From Deltaproteobacteria bacterium (GTDB taxonomy: Bacteria > Desulfobacterota > DSM-4660 > Desulfatiglandales > HGW-15), in the NCBI GenBank assembly GCA_016930835.1, contig JAFGGA010000030.1, positions 1 to 48,695 of the forward strand: DNA of 48,695 nucleotides, read 5' to 3'. This document shows, in pieces, positions 24,851 to 34,534 of this stretch. Every line of letters begins with the position of its first letter. Position 1 is the first letter of the stretch. The translations under genes and the position numbers were made by a program. The notes beneath the pieces are model-generated. The model ran no database searches. It worked only from the letters and a program-made list of their open reading frames with translations, and was not told where the DNA came from.

Positions 24851-26173
24851 CTATTTAACCTTTTTCACAAATTCCGACCTGAAAGGGACACCGATCGCCT
24901 GAAACACACCATCTTCAACCCGATAAAGCTGCAGGGTATCCACGCCCTGCTGATCGTCTTTTGAGAAAGTCACGGGTCCCACGGTTGTCAATGGATAATA
25001 GGCATCATAGCCGTTCATGGCCAAGAGTTCCTCATAAAGGGACTGCCGATCGATTTCGTTACCTTTGGCCTTGGCACGGCGAATGGCTTCAACGGCGATT
25101 TGGGCTACCTGTACCCCGTTCGTATAGTTCTGTGAGTTGGCTGTTTTCTCGTCTCGACCATATCGTTTGGCCAATGCAAGTTGTGCGTCGGCCCCCTCAT
25201 CTTTATAGGACGTTAGTTTATAGGAGGTCGTCCAATAGTAACCTTCGGCTGCTGAGCCGGCCAAGGTGATCAGGTCAGGGCCGCCTGCATAATGCAAACC
25301 CAGAAATGTCAATTTACCCGGTTCTCCATAGGTTTTGGCCGCTACACCAAGGGCCTGCGCGCTTTTTAAAAGTGTCGCGACAGGTGGCTGAACGGTATGG
25401 CAGATGACATATTGCACCTTTTTCTCCAACAGGCGTTTTAACAAGGCCGTGTTATCCAGATCCTGCCCATGCTCCACCACCTCCAGGATATCCATTTTCA
25501 AGCCGGCGGCAACTGCCTTCTTAAGGTCATCCACAGGCCCCCTCCCGAAAGCGGATGGATTAATAAACATCGCCGCCTGTGGTGTGCCTTTTTTATGGTT
25601 GGCGACAATATATTCCGATAATGAAATGGCCTGATTGGAATATGAAACAATTGGCAGAAAGATGTAATGGGAACCCTCCAAATTCCCCGCGTGGAATGAA
25701 GCCGGTATGACCGGAATTTTTTCTTCTTCAAAATCATTTTTTAAAGCCAGGGTGCTGCCCGTTGAATAATTCAAATAAAGCACGATGCCTTCATCAAGAA
25801 ATTCTTCAAAATTTCGTTTTGTCGCCTCGTTTTCATATCCATCGTCCTTGATAAAACACACCAACTTGCTATCGCCGAGGAGTTTTTCGTCATTGACATA
25901 TTGGACATAGTCTTCTACCCCTTTTGAATAAGGATTCCCCGCATCCGATGTGGGCCCTGTAATGGCCAGTGAACATCCAAGTTTGTAAACCTGTCCCTCC
26001 CCGACTTTTTCCTTAAGGGCCGTGAGGTCTTTCTGCAAGGTTGTATTTTCAGAGGTTAATTGTTCTACCTTTGATTCCAAGTCAGCAACTTTTTCACCTT
26101 CACCGCATGAATAGAATAAAAGACCGCAGGAAATCATAAATATAAACCAGAACATTTTTTTTACCGTTTTCAT
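24851..26173 (-). CDS. Periplasmic ligand-binding lipoprotein, LivK/HAAT family (440 aa)
   Basis: The SD AAGGAGG lies upstream of the ATG at 26173. A lipoprotein signal (MFWFIFMISCGLLFYSC, probable lipid-modified Cys23) is followed by a heptad-like coiled coil, VADLESKVEQLTSENTTLQ and further (about residues 29-60). Type-I periplasmic binding domains come next (LGCSLAITGPTSDAG, IPVIPASFHAGN, VEHGQDLDNTALLKRL). It is longer than E. coli LivK (about 370), mainly because of the coiled coil. The protein captures a substrate in the periplasm for the LivHM pore. The acyl-CoA synthetase genes in the operon suggest the ligand is an organic acid rather than an amino acid (inference). Confidence 0.9.
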   Translation of the reverse strand: MKTVKKMFWFIFMISCGLLFYSCGEGEKVADLESKVEQLTSENTTLQKDLTALKEKVGEGQVYKLGCSLAITGPTSDAGNPYSKGVEDYVQYVNDEKLLGDSKLVCFIKDDGYENEATKRNFEEFLDEGIVLYLNYSTGSTLALKNDFEEEKIPVIPASFHAGNLEGSHYIFLPIVSYSNQAISLSEYIVANHKKGTPQAAMFINPSAFGRGPVDDLKKAVAAGLKMDILEVVEHGQDLDNTALLKRLLEKKVQYVICHTVQPPVATLLKSAQALGVAAKTYGEPGKLTFLGLHYAGGPDLITLAGSAAEGYYWTTSYKLTSYKDEGADAQLALAKRYGRDEKTANSQNYTNGVQVAQIAVEAIRRAKAKGNEIDRQSLYEELLAMNGYDAYYPLTTVGPVTFSKDDQQGVDTLQLYRVEDGVFQAIGVPFRSEFVKKVK

Positions 26174-26230
26174 TTTTTCCTCCTTTTGTTGTAAGGGGTA
26201 AAAGGTTAATAATCAAGGCTTCAATGATAA

Positions 26231-27325
26231 TCAATATCGAAAAGGCCACAACTTTACATAGGAACGAGCAATTCGCCACCAATTCGCAATACCCCTGGGT
26301 TCAAACATCAAAAACAGGACGATGACCAGGCCAAAGGTTAATGGACGAAAGGCCGTGGCCAGGTCCATGGTTACGGTCAGAAATTTTCCGATGACCTGGG
26401 AAAGGTTTTCAACCTGTAAATCCAGCATGATCATCGCGGCAGGTCCGAAAAATGAGCCGATAAGCGTGCCCAGTCCTCCGACAATGGCCATGGCCAGATA
26501 CGATATGGATTGATGTAGAGTGAATGATTCATAGCCCACCCCCCGCCACAGATAGGCGTGGAGTGCGCCGGCCACGCCTGCGAAAAAGCCGGATAGGGCA
26601 AATGCATATACCTTCGTAAACCCCGGATGTATGCCCATGGCATCAGCGGCGCGGTCATTGTCTCGTACCGCTACCAGGCATCTTCCGTATCTCGTACGGA
26701 GCAGATTTCGAACGGCAAAACTGAACAGTATCACAATGGAGAGCGTGACATAGTACCAGAAAAGATAATGATCATTCCGGCCGATTTGTCCCGTGAACCA
26801 AGATACCCTGCCGACCGAGATGGTTTGCCCCTGGTTAAAGAAGGTCATAAAATTGATGGTCCATTGGAAGATCATCTGAAAAGACAGCGTTGCGATGGCC
26901 AGATACAGATGTTTTAGGCGGAACGCAGGCAACCCCACAAAAGCACCCATGATCGTTCCAATGAGGCCCGCGGCCAGGATCATCAAGGGCCAACCATGGG
27001 TGAGCAGTAGATGGGAATCACCCAGTACCCGTGAAAAGGATGCGACGGTATAGGCCCCCACGCCTACAAATGCCGCGTGACCGATGGAGATCAATCCGGC
27101 AAAACCAGTGAGGATATTCAATCCCAAAATCGCAACGATGGCGATGAGGATGTTATCGATAACCAGCATTTGCTTATTGCTGACTTCCACGCATAACGGC
27201 CAGACAAACAAGACAACAAGGAGGCAGATGAAAATCAGCCGGTCCAAGTGGGTGAGAAAGATCCTTTGCTCTTGCCTGTAGGAAGTGAAAAAGTTGCCTG
27301 TTGCCAGCCAGCGGTTTTGAGACAT
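26231..27325 (-). CDS. livM: Branched-chain amino acid-type ABC transporter permease LivM
   Basis: Integral inner-membrane subunit with about nine to ten hydrophobic helices. The family hallmarks ILTGFAGLISIGHAAFVGVG, PAFRLKHLYLAIATL and the coupling-helix region AVRDNDRAADAMGI (EAA-like) are all present. The first 30 residues form a cytoplasmic extension. It begins three bases after the livH stop and probably forms a heterodimer with LivH. Downstream, livK follows after a gap of 57 bases. Confidence 0.92.
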   Translation of the reverse strand: MSQNRWLATGNFFTSYRQEQRIFLTHLDRLIFICLLVVLFVWPLCVEVSNKQMLVIDNILIAIVAILGLNILTGFAGLISIGHAAFVGVGAYTVASFSRVLGDSHLLLTHGWPLMILAAGLIGTIMGAFVGLPAFRLKHLYLAIATLSFQMIFQWTINFMTFFNQGQTISVGRVSWFTGQIGRNDHYLFWYYVTLSIVILFSFAVRNLLRTRYGRCLVAVRDNDRAADAMGIHPGFTKVYAFALSGFFAGVAGALHAYLWRGVGYESFTLHQSISYLAMAIVGGLGTLIGSFFGPAAMIMLDLQVENLSQVIGKFLTVTMDLATAFRPLTFGLVIVLFLMFEPRGIANWWRIARSYVKLWPFRY

Positions 27326-27328
27326 GCG

Positions 27329-28222
27329 TTACACCCGCTCAATCTCATGGGTCCCGAAAAGACCATGAGGCTTGAATAATAGGATAATCAAAAGGATGAT
27401 ATAGGGCAAAACGTTGGCCGTACCGTTCAAGCCCCAATGGCCGTCAAGATAACCGGCGGCGAATTGCTGGATCAAACCCATGATGATGCCTGCCACAATG
27501 GCGCCGAAGATGGAGTCAAGCCCGCCAAGAATGACGACCGGGAACACGATAATTCCAAACGCGACCAGGGTATCAAAATTAAGCCCCGTAATATTTCCAA
27601 TAATCCCTCCGGCGGCGGCCGCACTAAAACCGGCGGCGGCCCAGGCCAGGCCGAAAACCTTGGGGATGGATACCCCAATGGACATGGAAGCCAGTTGATC
27701 ATCGGAGACCGCCCGCATGGATATCCCCAATGTAGATTTTTTAAAGAACCACGAAAACCCCGCTATCAACATGAAGGTGATAATCACGCCCACGAATTGC
27801 GTCCATGAGATCGATACACCGCCCATGGTAATGGGTGTTTTGGGCAGGAATTCGGGGAAAGAGAAATTTTCCGTTCCAAAGGGTGTCAGGTAAATCAAAC
27901 CGTCCAGGATCGACATCAAACCGATGGTCACCATGATAACGGAAATCACCGGCTCTCCGATTAACCTGCGTAGAAATACCCGTTCCACGCTCATGGCCAT
28001 GAAAAAAGTGATAATCATGCTGATGATAAAGGACAGGTAAATAGGAATTCCCGCCCAGACGGTCAGCGCGAACGTAATAAATGCCCCGCAGGCGATAATC
28101 TGTCCGTGAGCCATGTTCAACACCCGGCTTGATTTGTATATCAAGACAAAACCGAGGCCCGACAGGGCATAGATGGATCCTACGACCGTGCCGCTCACGA
28201 CGAGTTGAAGAAAGTAGATCAT
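27329..28222 (-). CDS. livH: Branched-chain amino acid-type ABC transporter permease LivH
   Basis: Integral inner-membrane subunit (297 aa, about eight hydrophobic helices). Recognisable blocks are GTVVGSIYALSGLGFVLIYK at the N-terminus, LNMAHGQIIACGAF, SMRAVSDDQLASMSIG (coupling helix) and the glycine-rich C-terminal segment VVILGGLDSIFGAIVAG. The ATG overlaps the stop of the preceding acyl-CoA synthetase gene by four bases (ATGA), so the two are translationally coupled. It pairs with LivM to form the pore. Confidence 0.92.
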   Translation of the reverse strand: MIYFLQLVVSGTVVGSIYALSGLGFVLIYKSSRVLNMAHGQIIACGAFITFALTVWAGIPIYLSFIISMIITFFMAMSVERVFLRRLIGEPVISVIMVTIGLMSILDGLIYLTPFGTENFSFPEFLPKTPITMGGVSISWTQFVGVIITFMLIAGFSWFFKKSTLGISMRAVSDDQLASMSIGVSIPKVFGLAWAAAGFSAAAAGGIIGNITGLNFDTLVAFGIIVFPVVILGGLDSIFGAIVAGIIMGLIQQFAAGYLDGHWGLNGTANVLPYIILLIILLFKPHGLFGTHEIERV

Positions 28223-30147
28223 GTATCCTTTCCCATTGTATAAAAAGATATTCTGGTTTCGACCATCGCGGTCTGACCGTCCTGATATTGATAGGATGCC
28301 TTCACTAATTTTTCCCGGACATTCTCATCGTAAAGGGCGTCAAACAGGTCTTTATATCGGTCCTTTACGAATCCTCTCCGGATCTTTCCCGTTTTGGTCA
28401 ATTCACCGTCATCCATGTCGAGAAGTTTATAGAGCAGTGCGAAACGATAAATCTTGAAATGTTCCTTTTCAGCATTTTTATTGATGGCCTGAATCTCTTT
28501 TCCAATCAGATCCGCCACATCCGGCTTGGATGACAGGTCCATGTAGGTCGTAAAGGATATACCCCGGTCCTCGGCCCACTTACCCACCACGATGGGGTCA
28601 ACATTGATAAGCGCCGATACATAATCCATCTGATTTCCGAAGATAACGGCCTCTTTGATGTAGGGACTGAACTTCAACCGGTTCTCCAGATACATGGGAC
28701 TGAACATCTCTCCCTTGTTGTTGTACATCACATCCGCGACACGATCGATCACCACCAGGTGCCCATCCTCATCCAGGTAGCCGGCGTCGCCGGAATGGAG
28801 CCAGCCGCCTCGCAACAGTTCCTCTGTTTCAGCGGGGAGATGATAATAACCGCGACAAACCGAGGGGCTTTGGGAGAGTATTTCTCCTTGCTCCGATATC
28901 TTGCACTCGGTTCCGGGTAAAGGTTTACCCACCGTATCCGGCCGGATATCGCCGTCTCGATGCATGTAAGCGATACCCGTTATCTCCGTTTGACCGTAGA
29001 TCTGTTTTAGATTCACGCCTATAGCCTGGTAGAAAGTAAACAGCTGAGGGCCTAAGGCGGCCCCGCCGGTATACGCCCTTCTTATGCGTAACAGGCCGAT
29101 CTGATTGATCAGGGGTCTAAAGACCAGTACGTTCCCCAACCAGGCCATTATCCTCAGCATGAGCGGCATGCTCTTTCCGCCCATACGAAAGATGGCAGCC
29201 TTTTCACCGATTTTGATAAAGAAATGATAAAAGGCCTTATTGATCCAATAGGACTCATCGATTTTTAACCAGATCTGTGAACGAATGGTCTCGTATATCC
29301 TGGGTGCGCCGAACATAAAATGGGGCCCGATCTCGATAAGATCCTCCATGATGGTTTCCAGGGATTCGGGGAAATTAATGGTGATACCGGCGGCCATGGC
29401 AACCCCGAAGGAATTCATCTGTTCACCGATCCAGGCAAAGGGCAGGAATGAGAGGTATTCGTCCGTTTCATTAAGGTAATCTACCTTGGTGATCTGGACT
29501 CCCATGTTAATATAATTGACGTGTTTCATCATCGCGGCCTTGGGTCGACCCGTGGTCCCGGATGTCAGACAGAGGTGACATACGTCTTGCGGTTTCCCTT
29601 GTTTCACAAGGGAATCGAAAAGATCCGGGTTTTCCTCATGCGCCTTCTCTCCCATGGCATAGAGATCCTCTATAAACATAAACCACCCGTCTCTTCGATA
29701 ATTTCTCATCCCGCGAGGGTCTTCATAGATCACCTTAATGATTTTCGGAATCCTGTCGCGGATTTCAACCACCTTATCCACCTGCTCTTGATCATCGCAA
29801 AAGACAATGCGAACATCCATGTAATTCAGTAACTCGGCTATTTCATCCGGTAGAGTGGTCTGGTAAATTCCCGCTGAGATCGCGCCGATGGACTGGGCGC
29901 CGATGGAAACGAAAAGGACTTCTGGGATATTATCACTGATCAGGGCGATTTTATCCTCTTTTTCGAGGCCTATCTCCCGCAGGCCCAAAGCGGTTTTACG
30001 AACCTGATCATGATATTTTTTCCACGTATACGTCTTCCAGTAACCAAAGTCCTTTTCACGTAACGCGACCTTATCTCCGGTGGATTGTACCCGCCATTGT
30101 AAAAGCTGGGGAATGGTGTACTTCAGCAAGTCATTTTTATCCTGCAT
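28219..30147 (-). CDS. Long-chain-type AMP-forming acyl-CoA synthetase (642 aa)
   Basis: Activates a carboxylic acid as acyl-AMP and then acyl-CoA. The ATP-binding loop LTSGTTGRPKAAMMKH is canonical, as are YGQTEITGIAY, GWLHSGDAGYLDEDGHL and the C-terminal lysine motif ELTKTGKIRRGFV. The length, and a region of about 60 residues following HFMFGAPRIYETI, match the long FadD15/bubblegum-type group rather than the 500-550-aa medium-chain group. It is located between livG and livH, with a six-base gap to livG and a four-base overlap to livH, so the enzyme is made together with the transporter and probably traps the imported acid as a CoA ester (inference). Confidence 0.92.
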   Translation of the reverse strand: MQDKNDLLKYTIPQLLQWRVQSTGDKVALREKDFGYWKTYTWKKYHDQVRKTALGLREIGLEKEDKIALISDNIPEVLFVSIGAQSIGAISAGIYQTTLPDEIAELLNYMDVRIVFCDDQEQVDKVVEIRDRIPKIIKVIYEDPRGMRNYRRDGWFMFIEDLYAMGEKAHEENPDLFDSLVKQGKPQDVCHLCLTSGTTGRPKAAMMKHVNYINMGVQITKVDYLNETDEYLSFLPFAWIGEQMNSFGVAMAAGITINFPESLETIMEDLIEIGPHFMFGAPRIYETIRSQIWLKIDESYWINKAFYHFFIKIGEKAAIFRMGGKSMPLMLRIMAWLGNVLVFRPLINQIGLLRIRRAYTGGAALGPQLFTFYQAIGVNLKQIYGQTEITGIAYMHRDGDIRPDTVGKPLPGTECKISEQGEILSQSPSVCRGYYHLPAETEELLRGGWLHSGDAGYLDEDGHLVVIDRVADVMYNNKGEMFSPMYLENRLKFSPYIKEAVIFGNQMDYVSALINVDPIVVGKWAEDRGISFTTYMDLSSKPDVADLIGKEIQAINKNAEKEHFKIYRFALLYKLLDMDDGELTKTGKIRRGFVKDRYKDLFDALYDENVREKLVKASYQYQDGQTAMVETRISFYTMGKDT

Positions 30148-30153
30148 GATGGA

Positions 30154-30915
30154 TCAGTCTTCTCCAATATAGGCTTCGATCACCCTGGGATCGGATGAGA
30201 CCTCCCTGGGCACGCCGGCGCCGATGACCAGCCCAAAGTCAAGCACATAGACATAATCCGAGATATCCATGACAACGCCTAAATCATGCTCAACCAGAAC
30301 GACCGTTATATTCCACTCATTGTTAATATCCAGGATATAGCGGACCATATCCTCTTTTTCTTCGATGTTCATGCCGGCCATAGGCTCGTCTAAAAGGAGC
30401 AGTTCCGGGCCAAGGGTAAGGGCGCGAGCGACCTCCACGCGTTTCTGGATACCGTAGCTGAGGCTTCCGACAATCTTTTTCCGATAGGGCTCCAGCTCCA
30501 TGAAATCGATAATTTTCTCGACATAACCCCTGTTTTCAGCCTCTATCCTGGATGCCTTACCAAAGTAGAAGACGGCTTGAAGGAAGTTGTAACGAAGGTT
30601 TTTGTGGCGGGCCAACAAGAGATTATCCTGTACGGACATCCCTCTAAAAAGTTCCAGGTTTTGAAAGGACCTGGCAATACCAAGGCTTGAGACCGTATGG
30701 GGTGAAGATCGTGTGATCTTGTGCTCACCATAATAGATGTGACCTGAAGACGGGATATAGAAACCTGAGATGCAGTTCAAAAGGCTGGTTTTCCCGGCCC
30801 CATTTGGACCGATGATCGAAGTGATCCGGGCTGTTTGGATCTGCATGTTGACTCTGGATAAGGCATTGAGCCCTCCAAAAGAGAGCGTGACATTTTTAAT
30901 GATCAGATCCGCCAT
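30154..30915 (-). CDS. livG: Branched-chain amino acid-type ABC transporter ATP-binding protein LivG
   Basis: ATPase subunit of the HAAT-family transporter. I set the start at the ATG at 30915 (253 aa, MADLIIKNVTLSFGG), because the longer frame to 31038 runs into the promoter and has no family similarity. Walker A GPNGAGKTSLLNC, signature SLSYGIQKRVEVARAL (the family's SYG variant) and Walker B LLLLDEPMAGMN are intact; VVLVEHDLGVVMDISD contains the switch histidine. It is the first gene of the seven-gene operon. It works with LivF on the cytoplasmic face of LivHM. Confidence 0.92.
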   Translation of the reverse strand: MADLIIKNVTLSFGGLNALSRVNMQIQTARITSIIGPNGAGKTSLLNCISGFYIPSSGHIYYGEHKITRSSPHTVSSLGIARSFQNLELFRGMSVQDNLLLARHKNLRYNFLQAVFYFGKASRIEAENRGYVEKIIDFMELEPYRKKIVGSLSYGIQKRVEVARALTLGPELLLLDEPMAGMNIEEKEDMVRYILDINNEWNITVVLVEHDLGVVMDISDYVYVLDFGLVIGAGVPREVSSDPRVIEAYIGED

Positions 30916-31009
30916 ATATCCCTTTACATAAGCGATAAGGCCAAAAATGTTTATGCCGGCTATGAACGCCTGATTTGAATGTTCTTTTTGGAAAGAATAA
31001 ACATTGGTC

Positions 31010-31038
31010 AATAAAATTGAATCCGGCAAGAAAGTCAA
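31010..31038 (-). promoter_or_regulatory. Candidate sigma-70 promoter of the liv-acyl-CoA synthetase operon
   Basis: On the minus strand TTGACT (31038-31033) and TTTATT (31015-31010) are separated by exactly 17 bases. Predicted start of transcription near 31003 leaves a leader of about 88 bases before livG at 30915. The -35 matches at 5 of 6 positions and the -10 at 4 of 6. Confidence 0.5.
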
Positions 31039-31182
31039 GTTCTAAAAATTCACGGGAAAATCATGAAGGTTTAAGGATAATGCCTTCATATTCTGAGACA
31101 TGACAGGGCCTTGGTAGTTTCTATTCTGGATTTTGCTGCTAACCGGTTGCCCCTGGCCATATGGGAATAAACTTTTCGCAAT

Positions 31183-31398
31183 GTGGTTCGCCCAAATGCC
31201 TTGTCCTTTGCTTGGCCCGGGCAACAAGCCAAAAATAGCCTATCTATTCTCCAGGGAGATCCATATCGCATAGCGCCTCCATATGAAAGACTGGTTGGTA
31301 GCCTGGCCGGCGCATGTACCCGCAGGGTGAATATTCAACGTCGAAATATTTACCAAATTCTGGATGATATAAAAACTGTTAAAATGATTGGTATATAA
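31183..31398 (+). pseudogene. Remnant of a YoeB/Txe-like toxin gene
   Basis: The frame from a GTG at 31183 ends in PPYERLVGSLAGACTRRVN and QILDDIKTVKMIGI. This closely follows the C-terminal half of Txe/YoeB toxins (family pattern PPYEKLVGDLSGxxSRRIN, then H-R-L-V-Y-Q-V and K-V-x-x-x-W-T-H-Y). The usual N-terminal about 25 residues are missing, the H-R-L-V-Y segment reads R-R-N-I-Y, and the final W-T-H-Y catalytic tail is absent because the frame stops at MIGI. No antitoxin gene was found upstream. I read this as an inactive relic. Confidence 0.6.
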
Positions 31399-31399
31399 C

Positions 31400-31574
31400 A
31401 ACATCTTAGAAATATCATCGGCGAACCATGAAATTTACAAGGACTGCGTTACACGCCCGGCCTGCCATGCCCGTGAGTGAAGTGGAGGATATCGGTGGAC
31501 TATGATATTTCCATGGCCCATCATATTTTTATGAAAATGACGCCCTATATGAAACCTTCCAGATGGCACTCTCT
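31400..31574. other. Non-coding stretch between two gene relics
   Basis: No gene, terminator or repeat was recognised here. The only short frame, starting at 31429 (MKFTRTALHARPAMPVSEV), stops after 25 codons and resembles nothing I know. The surroundings suggest eroded accessory DNA. Confidence 0.4.
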
Positions 31575-31721
31575 CTATGTGAGACCGCCAAGGACTTTTA
31601 GCTTTTTTTGGTAGGGGCTACCTTGGTTGTGGCGTTCGAGGCGAGAACCCATATCCTGTGATGATCCCACATAATACGTCCCGTCTTTTAAACTTTGGAT
31701 GATGTAAACATAATGAGGCAT
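31575..31721 (-). pseudogene. Truncated GIY-YIG nuclease-like gene (48 codons)
   Basis: A minus-strand frame beginning at 31721 encodes YVYIIQSLKDGTYYVG, followed by RLERHNQGSPY. This is the start of the UPF0213/GIY-YIG endonuclease-like family, including the Y-V-Y and Y-Y-V-G core and the R-L-x-x-H helix. After RHNQG the family sequence is lost and the frame ends at TAG (31575-31577). The normal protein is about 80-100 residues, so the second half, with its catalytic glutamate, is missing. Relic, probably frameshifted. Confidence 0.65.
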
Positions 31722-31754
31722 GCAATAGTTGTAGAATTAGAATGCTGACCTGTC

Positions 31755-31786
31755 AAATAAAAAGCCCATCTCAGTGAGACAGGCTT
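31755..31786 (-). terminator. Terminator after the tRNA-Val/tRNA-Asp genes
   Basis: On the minus strand AAGCCTGTCTCA and TGAGATGGGCTT pair around a single-base loop centre, with two mismatches in the middle, and are followed by TTTATTT. It begins 10 bases after the tRNA-Asp 3' end, in the orientation of transcription from lon and the tRNAs. A good intrinsic terminator shape. Confidence 0.65.
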
Positions 31787-31796
31787 CGGATTTTTC

Positions 31797-31873
<77 letters not shown>

Positions 31874-31950
31874 GATTTATAACATCATTTTAATTCAAGC
31901 GGCTTGGCCGCGTTTGATAAACTCATCTCGAGGAAAGGATTTTTTATTTC

Positions 31951-32026
31951 TGGTGGGCGGAACAGGGCTTGAACCTGCGACATTCGGCTTGTAAGGCCGA
32001 CGCTCTCCCAGCTGAGCTATCCGCCC
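31951..32026 (-). tRNA. tRNA-Val (TAC)
   Basis: The minus-strand sequence beginning GGGCGGATAGCTCAGCTGGG folds as a cloverleaf with a GGGCGGA/TTCCGCCC-type acceptor stem. The anticodon stem is TCGGC/GCCGA, the loop CTTACAA carries TAC, and the T-arm has GGTTCAAGCC. CCA is encoded (76 bases). It lies 52 bases after the lon stop on the same strand, so it may be part of the same transcript. Confidence 0.96.
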
Positions 32027-32078
32027 GAAAAAAGATATCCGCTTCTCTCATAAATATATGACAGTTGTCAAGGTTAAA

Positions 32079-34532
32079 TTAATGGGCGGTCATTTCCGGT
32101 GCAGCGGGCTTCGGTTCCTGGTCGGGTTCAATGCAAAATGGCTTCCAGGAATCTTCGGGAGCAAAAAGCTCTTCACCCTCTTTTAGGGCCAGTGCCTCCC
32201 TAAGGACTGTATCCATATGTTCCACCAATACGATCTCAACCTTTTTTAAAACCCTTTTAGGGATCTCTTCCAGATCCTTTTTGTTTTCAAAAGGGATGAG
32301 GACCTTATTAATTTCTCCCCTATGGGCGGCCAGGATCTTTTCTTTAAGCCCACCGATGGGAAGGACTCGACCTCGCAAGGTGATCTCGCCCGTCATGGCT
32401 ATGTCATGTTTAACAGGTTTTCGGGTTAAAGCTGAAACAATGGACGTGGCAAGCGCGATACCAGCCGAAGGCCCATCCTTGGGAATGGCCCCCTCTGGCA
32501 CATGTATGTGGATATCAATCTTCTCATAAAAACCCTTCGGAAGTCTTAATTGGTTTGCCCTGGACCGCACATAACTCAAAGCGGCTTGCGCGGATTCCTG
32601 CATCACTTCGCCCAATTTGCCTGTCAATACCAGATTCCCTTTTCCCGGCATGATAGCCGCTTCGGTCTGGAGTAGTTCTCCTCCCACATCGGTCCAGGCC
32701 AATCCGGTTGTTACGCCGATCTGATCCTTATCCTCTGAGCTGCCGAAACGAAACTTGATCACACCCAGATATTTGTGCACTGAATTTGCACTGATATTGA
32801 CTTTGGTTTTTTCCCCTTTTTTCACAATCTCTTTTGCAACTTTTCGGCAGATACTGGATATCTCGCGCTCCAGGTTACGAACGCCAGCTTCTTTGGTATA
32901 ATTTCGAATAACAGTCAAGATCGCCTGGTCCGAAAATTGGATATTATGGGGCTGAAGCCCATTTTGTTCGATCTGCTTTTTGATAAGAAACTGCTCAGCG
33001 ATGTTTAATTTTTCCAACTCTGTATAACCCGGCAACCTTATAATCTCCATCCTATCCTGTAATGGCAGCGGAATATTGTAAAGGGTATTTGCGGTGGTAA
33101 TAAAGAGAACATGAGAGAGATCATAATCCAGGTCAAGGTAGTGGTCATTAAAGGCAAAATTTTGTTCTGGATCCAAAACTTCCAAAAGGGCCGCTGATGG
33201 ATCTCCTCTAAAATCCATGCTCATTTTATCCACTTCGTCCAAACAGAAAACAGGATTATTGGATTTCGCCTTTTTAAGATATTGGATGATCTTTCCGGGG
33301 AGGGCGCCGATATAGGTCCTTCGGTGTCCCCTTATTTCGGCCTCATCTCTCACGCCCCCCAAAGACAGACGTACGAAGTTACGTCCCGTGGCCCTGGCCA
33401 CGGATTTTGCCAAAGATGTCTTACCCACACCAGGAGGGCCCACCAGACATAGGATCGGGCCTTTGATCTTTTTTGTCAGTGTTTGAACCGCCAGATACTC
33501 CAAAATCCTTTCCTTGGGCTTTTTTAAGCCAAAATGATCTTCTTCCAAGATAGCTGTTGCTTCTTCTATGTCCAGTTTGTCTCTAGTCTTGTCATACCAA
33601 GGAAGTGCAAGAATCCAATCGATATAGTTTCTTACAACAGTGGCCTCCGCAGACATGGGAGACATCATCTTTAGTTTCTTAAATTCCTGCCAGACTTTTG
33701 CGTTCGCCTCTTTGGACAGCTTTTTCTTCTTGATCTTTTTTTCTAGTTGGTCGAGTTCCGCCTTGAAATCGTCTTTGGTGCCCATCTCTTTTTGGATCGC
33801 CCTCATCTGCTCATTCAGGTAATAATCCTTTTGGGTCTTTTCCATCTGCTTCTTGACCCTTTTCTTGAGGCGTCCTTCAAGGGCAAGGATATTGATTTCA
33901 TTGGTCAGTTTTTCAAAGAGCTTTTCTAGCCTTGTGTTGACATCTTCACTCTCTAAAAGCTCCTGCTTATCGATGACCTTAAGAGCCAAATGGGCTGTGA
34001 TGGTATCAGCCAAGCGGGAAGGATCTTCGATAGATAAAACGGTAGTTACGAGGTCTTTTCCAATCTTCTTGTTTAACTTTGCGTATTCATCAAAGCTTTC
34101 ATTAACTGCCCTCATCAAAGCAACGGTCCTGGCATCCGGTATAGAGGTGATATGCCGTTGTTCAACCTCGACCATAAAAAATTCTTGGTTATCCAAAAAC
34201 ATTTCTATCTTGGCCCGATGCTTTCCCTCTATAAGGGCTTTGACGGTACCATCCGGCAATCTTAATAATTGCAGGACCGTTCCCAGGGTGCCAAAGAAGA
34301 AAATATCTTTTTGTGTGGGATTATCCACCTTGGCATCCTTTTGCGCTGCGAGAAAAATATCTTTTTCATGTGACATCGCATATTCGAGGGCCTTGATGGA
34401 TCTATCTCTGCCAACAAAAAGAGGAACGACCATGTTTGGAAACACCACAACATCTCGCAGAGGGAGAAGGGGGTACATGAATTTCTCGCCTTCTAACATG
34501 TCAATCGGATTTTTTTTAGTGATATTAAACAT
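32079..34532 (-). CDS. lon: ATP-dependent protease La
   Basis: Soluble hexameric AAA+ serine protease that degrades misfolded and regulatory proteins. The N-terminal substrate-binding domain opens with [20 protein letters not shown]. The AAA+ module has Walker [14 protein letters not shown] and Walker [11 protein letters not shown]. The protease domain has [14 protein letters not shown] (catalytic Ser) and the catalytic Lys in [11 protein letters not shown]. Length (817) is normal for LonA. The ATG at 34532 is two bases from the clpX stop; M12 and M19 are alternative starts. It is the last protein gene of the tig-clpP-clpX-lon cluster. Confidence 0.97.
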   Translation of the reverse strand: MFNITKKNPIDMLEGEKFMYPLLPLRDVVVFPNMVVPLFVGRDRSIKALEYAMSHEKDIFLAAQKDAKVDNPTQKDIFFFGTLGTVLQLLRLPDGTVKALIEGKHRAKIEMFLDNQEFFMVEVEQRHITSIPDARTVALMRAVNESFDEYAKLNKKIGKDLVTTVLSIEDPSRLADTITAHLALKVIDKQELLESEDVNTRLEKLFEKLTNEINILALEGRLKKRVKKQMEKTQKDYYLNEQMRAIQKEMGTKDDFKAELDQLEKKIKKKKLSKEANAKVWQEFKKLKMMSPMSAEATVVRNYIDWILALPWYDKTRDKLDIEEATAILEEDHFGLKKPKERILEYLAVQTLTKKIKGPILCLVGPPGVGKTSLAKSVARATGRNFVRLSLGGVRDEAEIRGHRRTYIGALPGKIIQYLKKAKSNNPVFCLDEVDKMSMDFRGDPSAALLEVLDPEQNFAFNDHYLDLDYDLSHVLFITTANTLYNIPLPLQDRMEIIRLPGYTELEKLNIAEQFLIKKQIEQNGLQPHNIQFSDQAILTVIRNYTKEAGVRNLEREISSICRKVAKEIVKKGEKTKVNISANSVHKYLGVIKFRFGSSEDKDQIGVTTGLAWTDVGGELLQTEAAIMPGKGNLVLTGKLGEVMQESAQAALSYVRSRANQLRLPKGFYEKIDIHIHVPEGAIPKDGPSAGIALATSIVSALTRKPVKHDIAMTGEITLRGRVLPIGGLKEKILAAHRGEINKVLIPFENKKDLEEIPKRVLKKVEIVLVEHMDTVLREALALKEGEELFAPEDSWKPFCIEPDQEPKPAAPEMTAH

Positions 34533-34534
34533 TT

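Noticed and set aside
27437-27808. 123-codon plus-strand frame inside livH
   Set aside because: Rich in Gly, Asp and Asn as typical for an antisense shadow; the minus strand encodes the permease with clear motifs.
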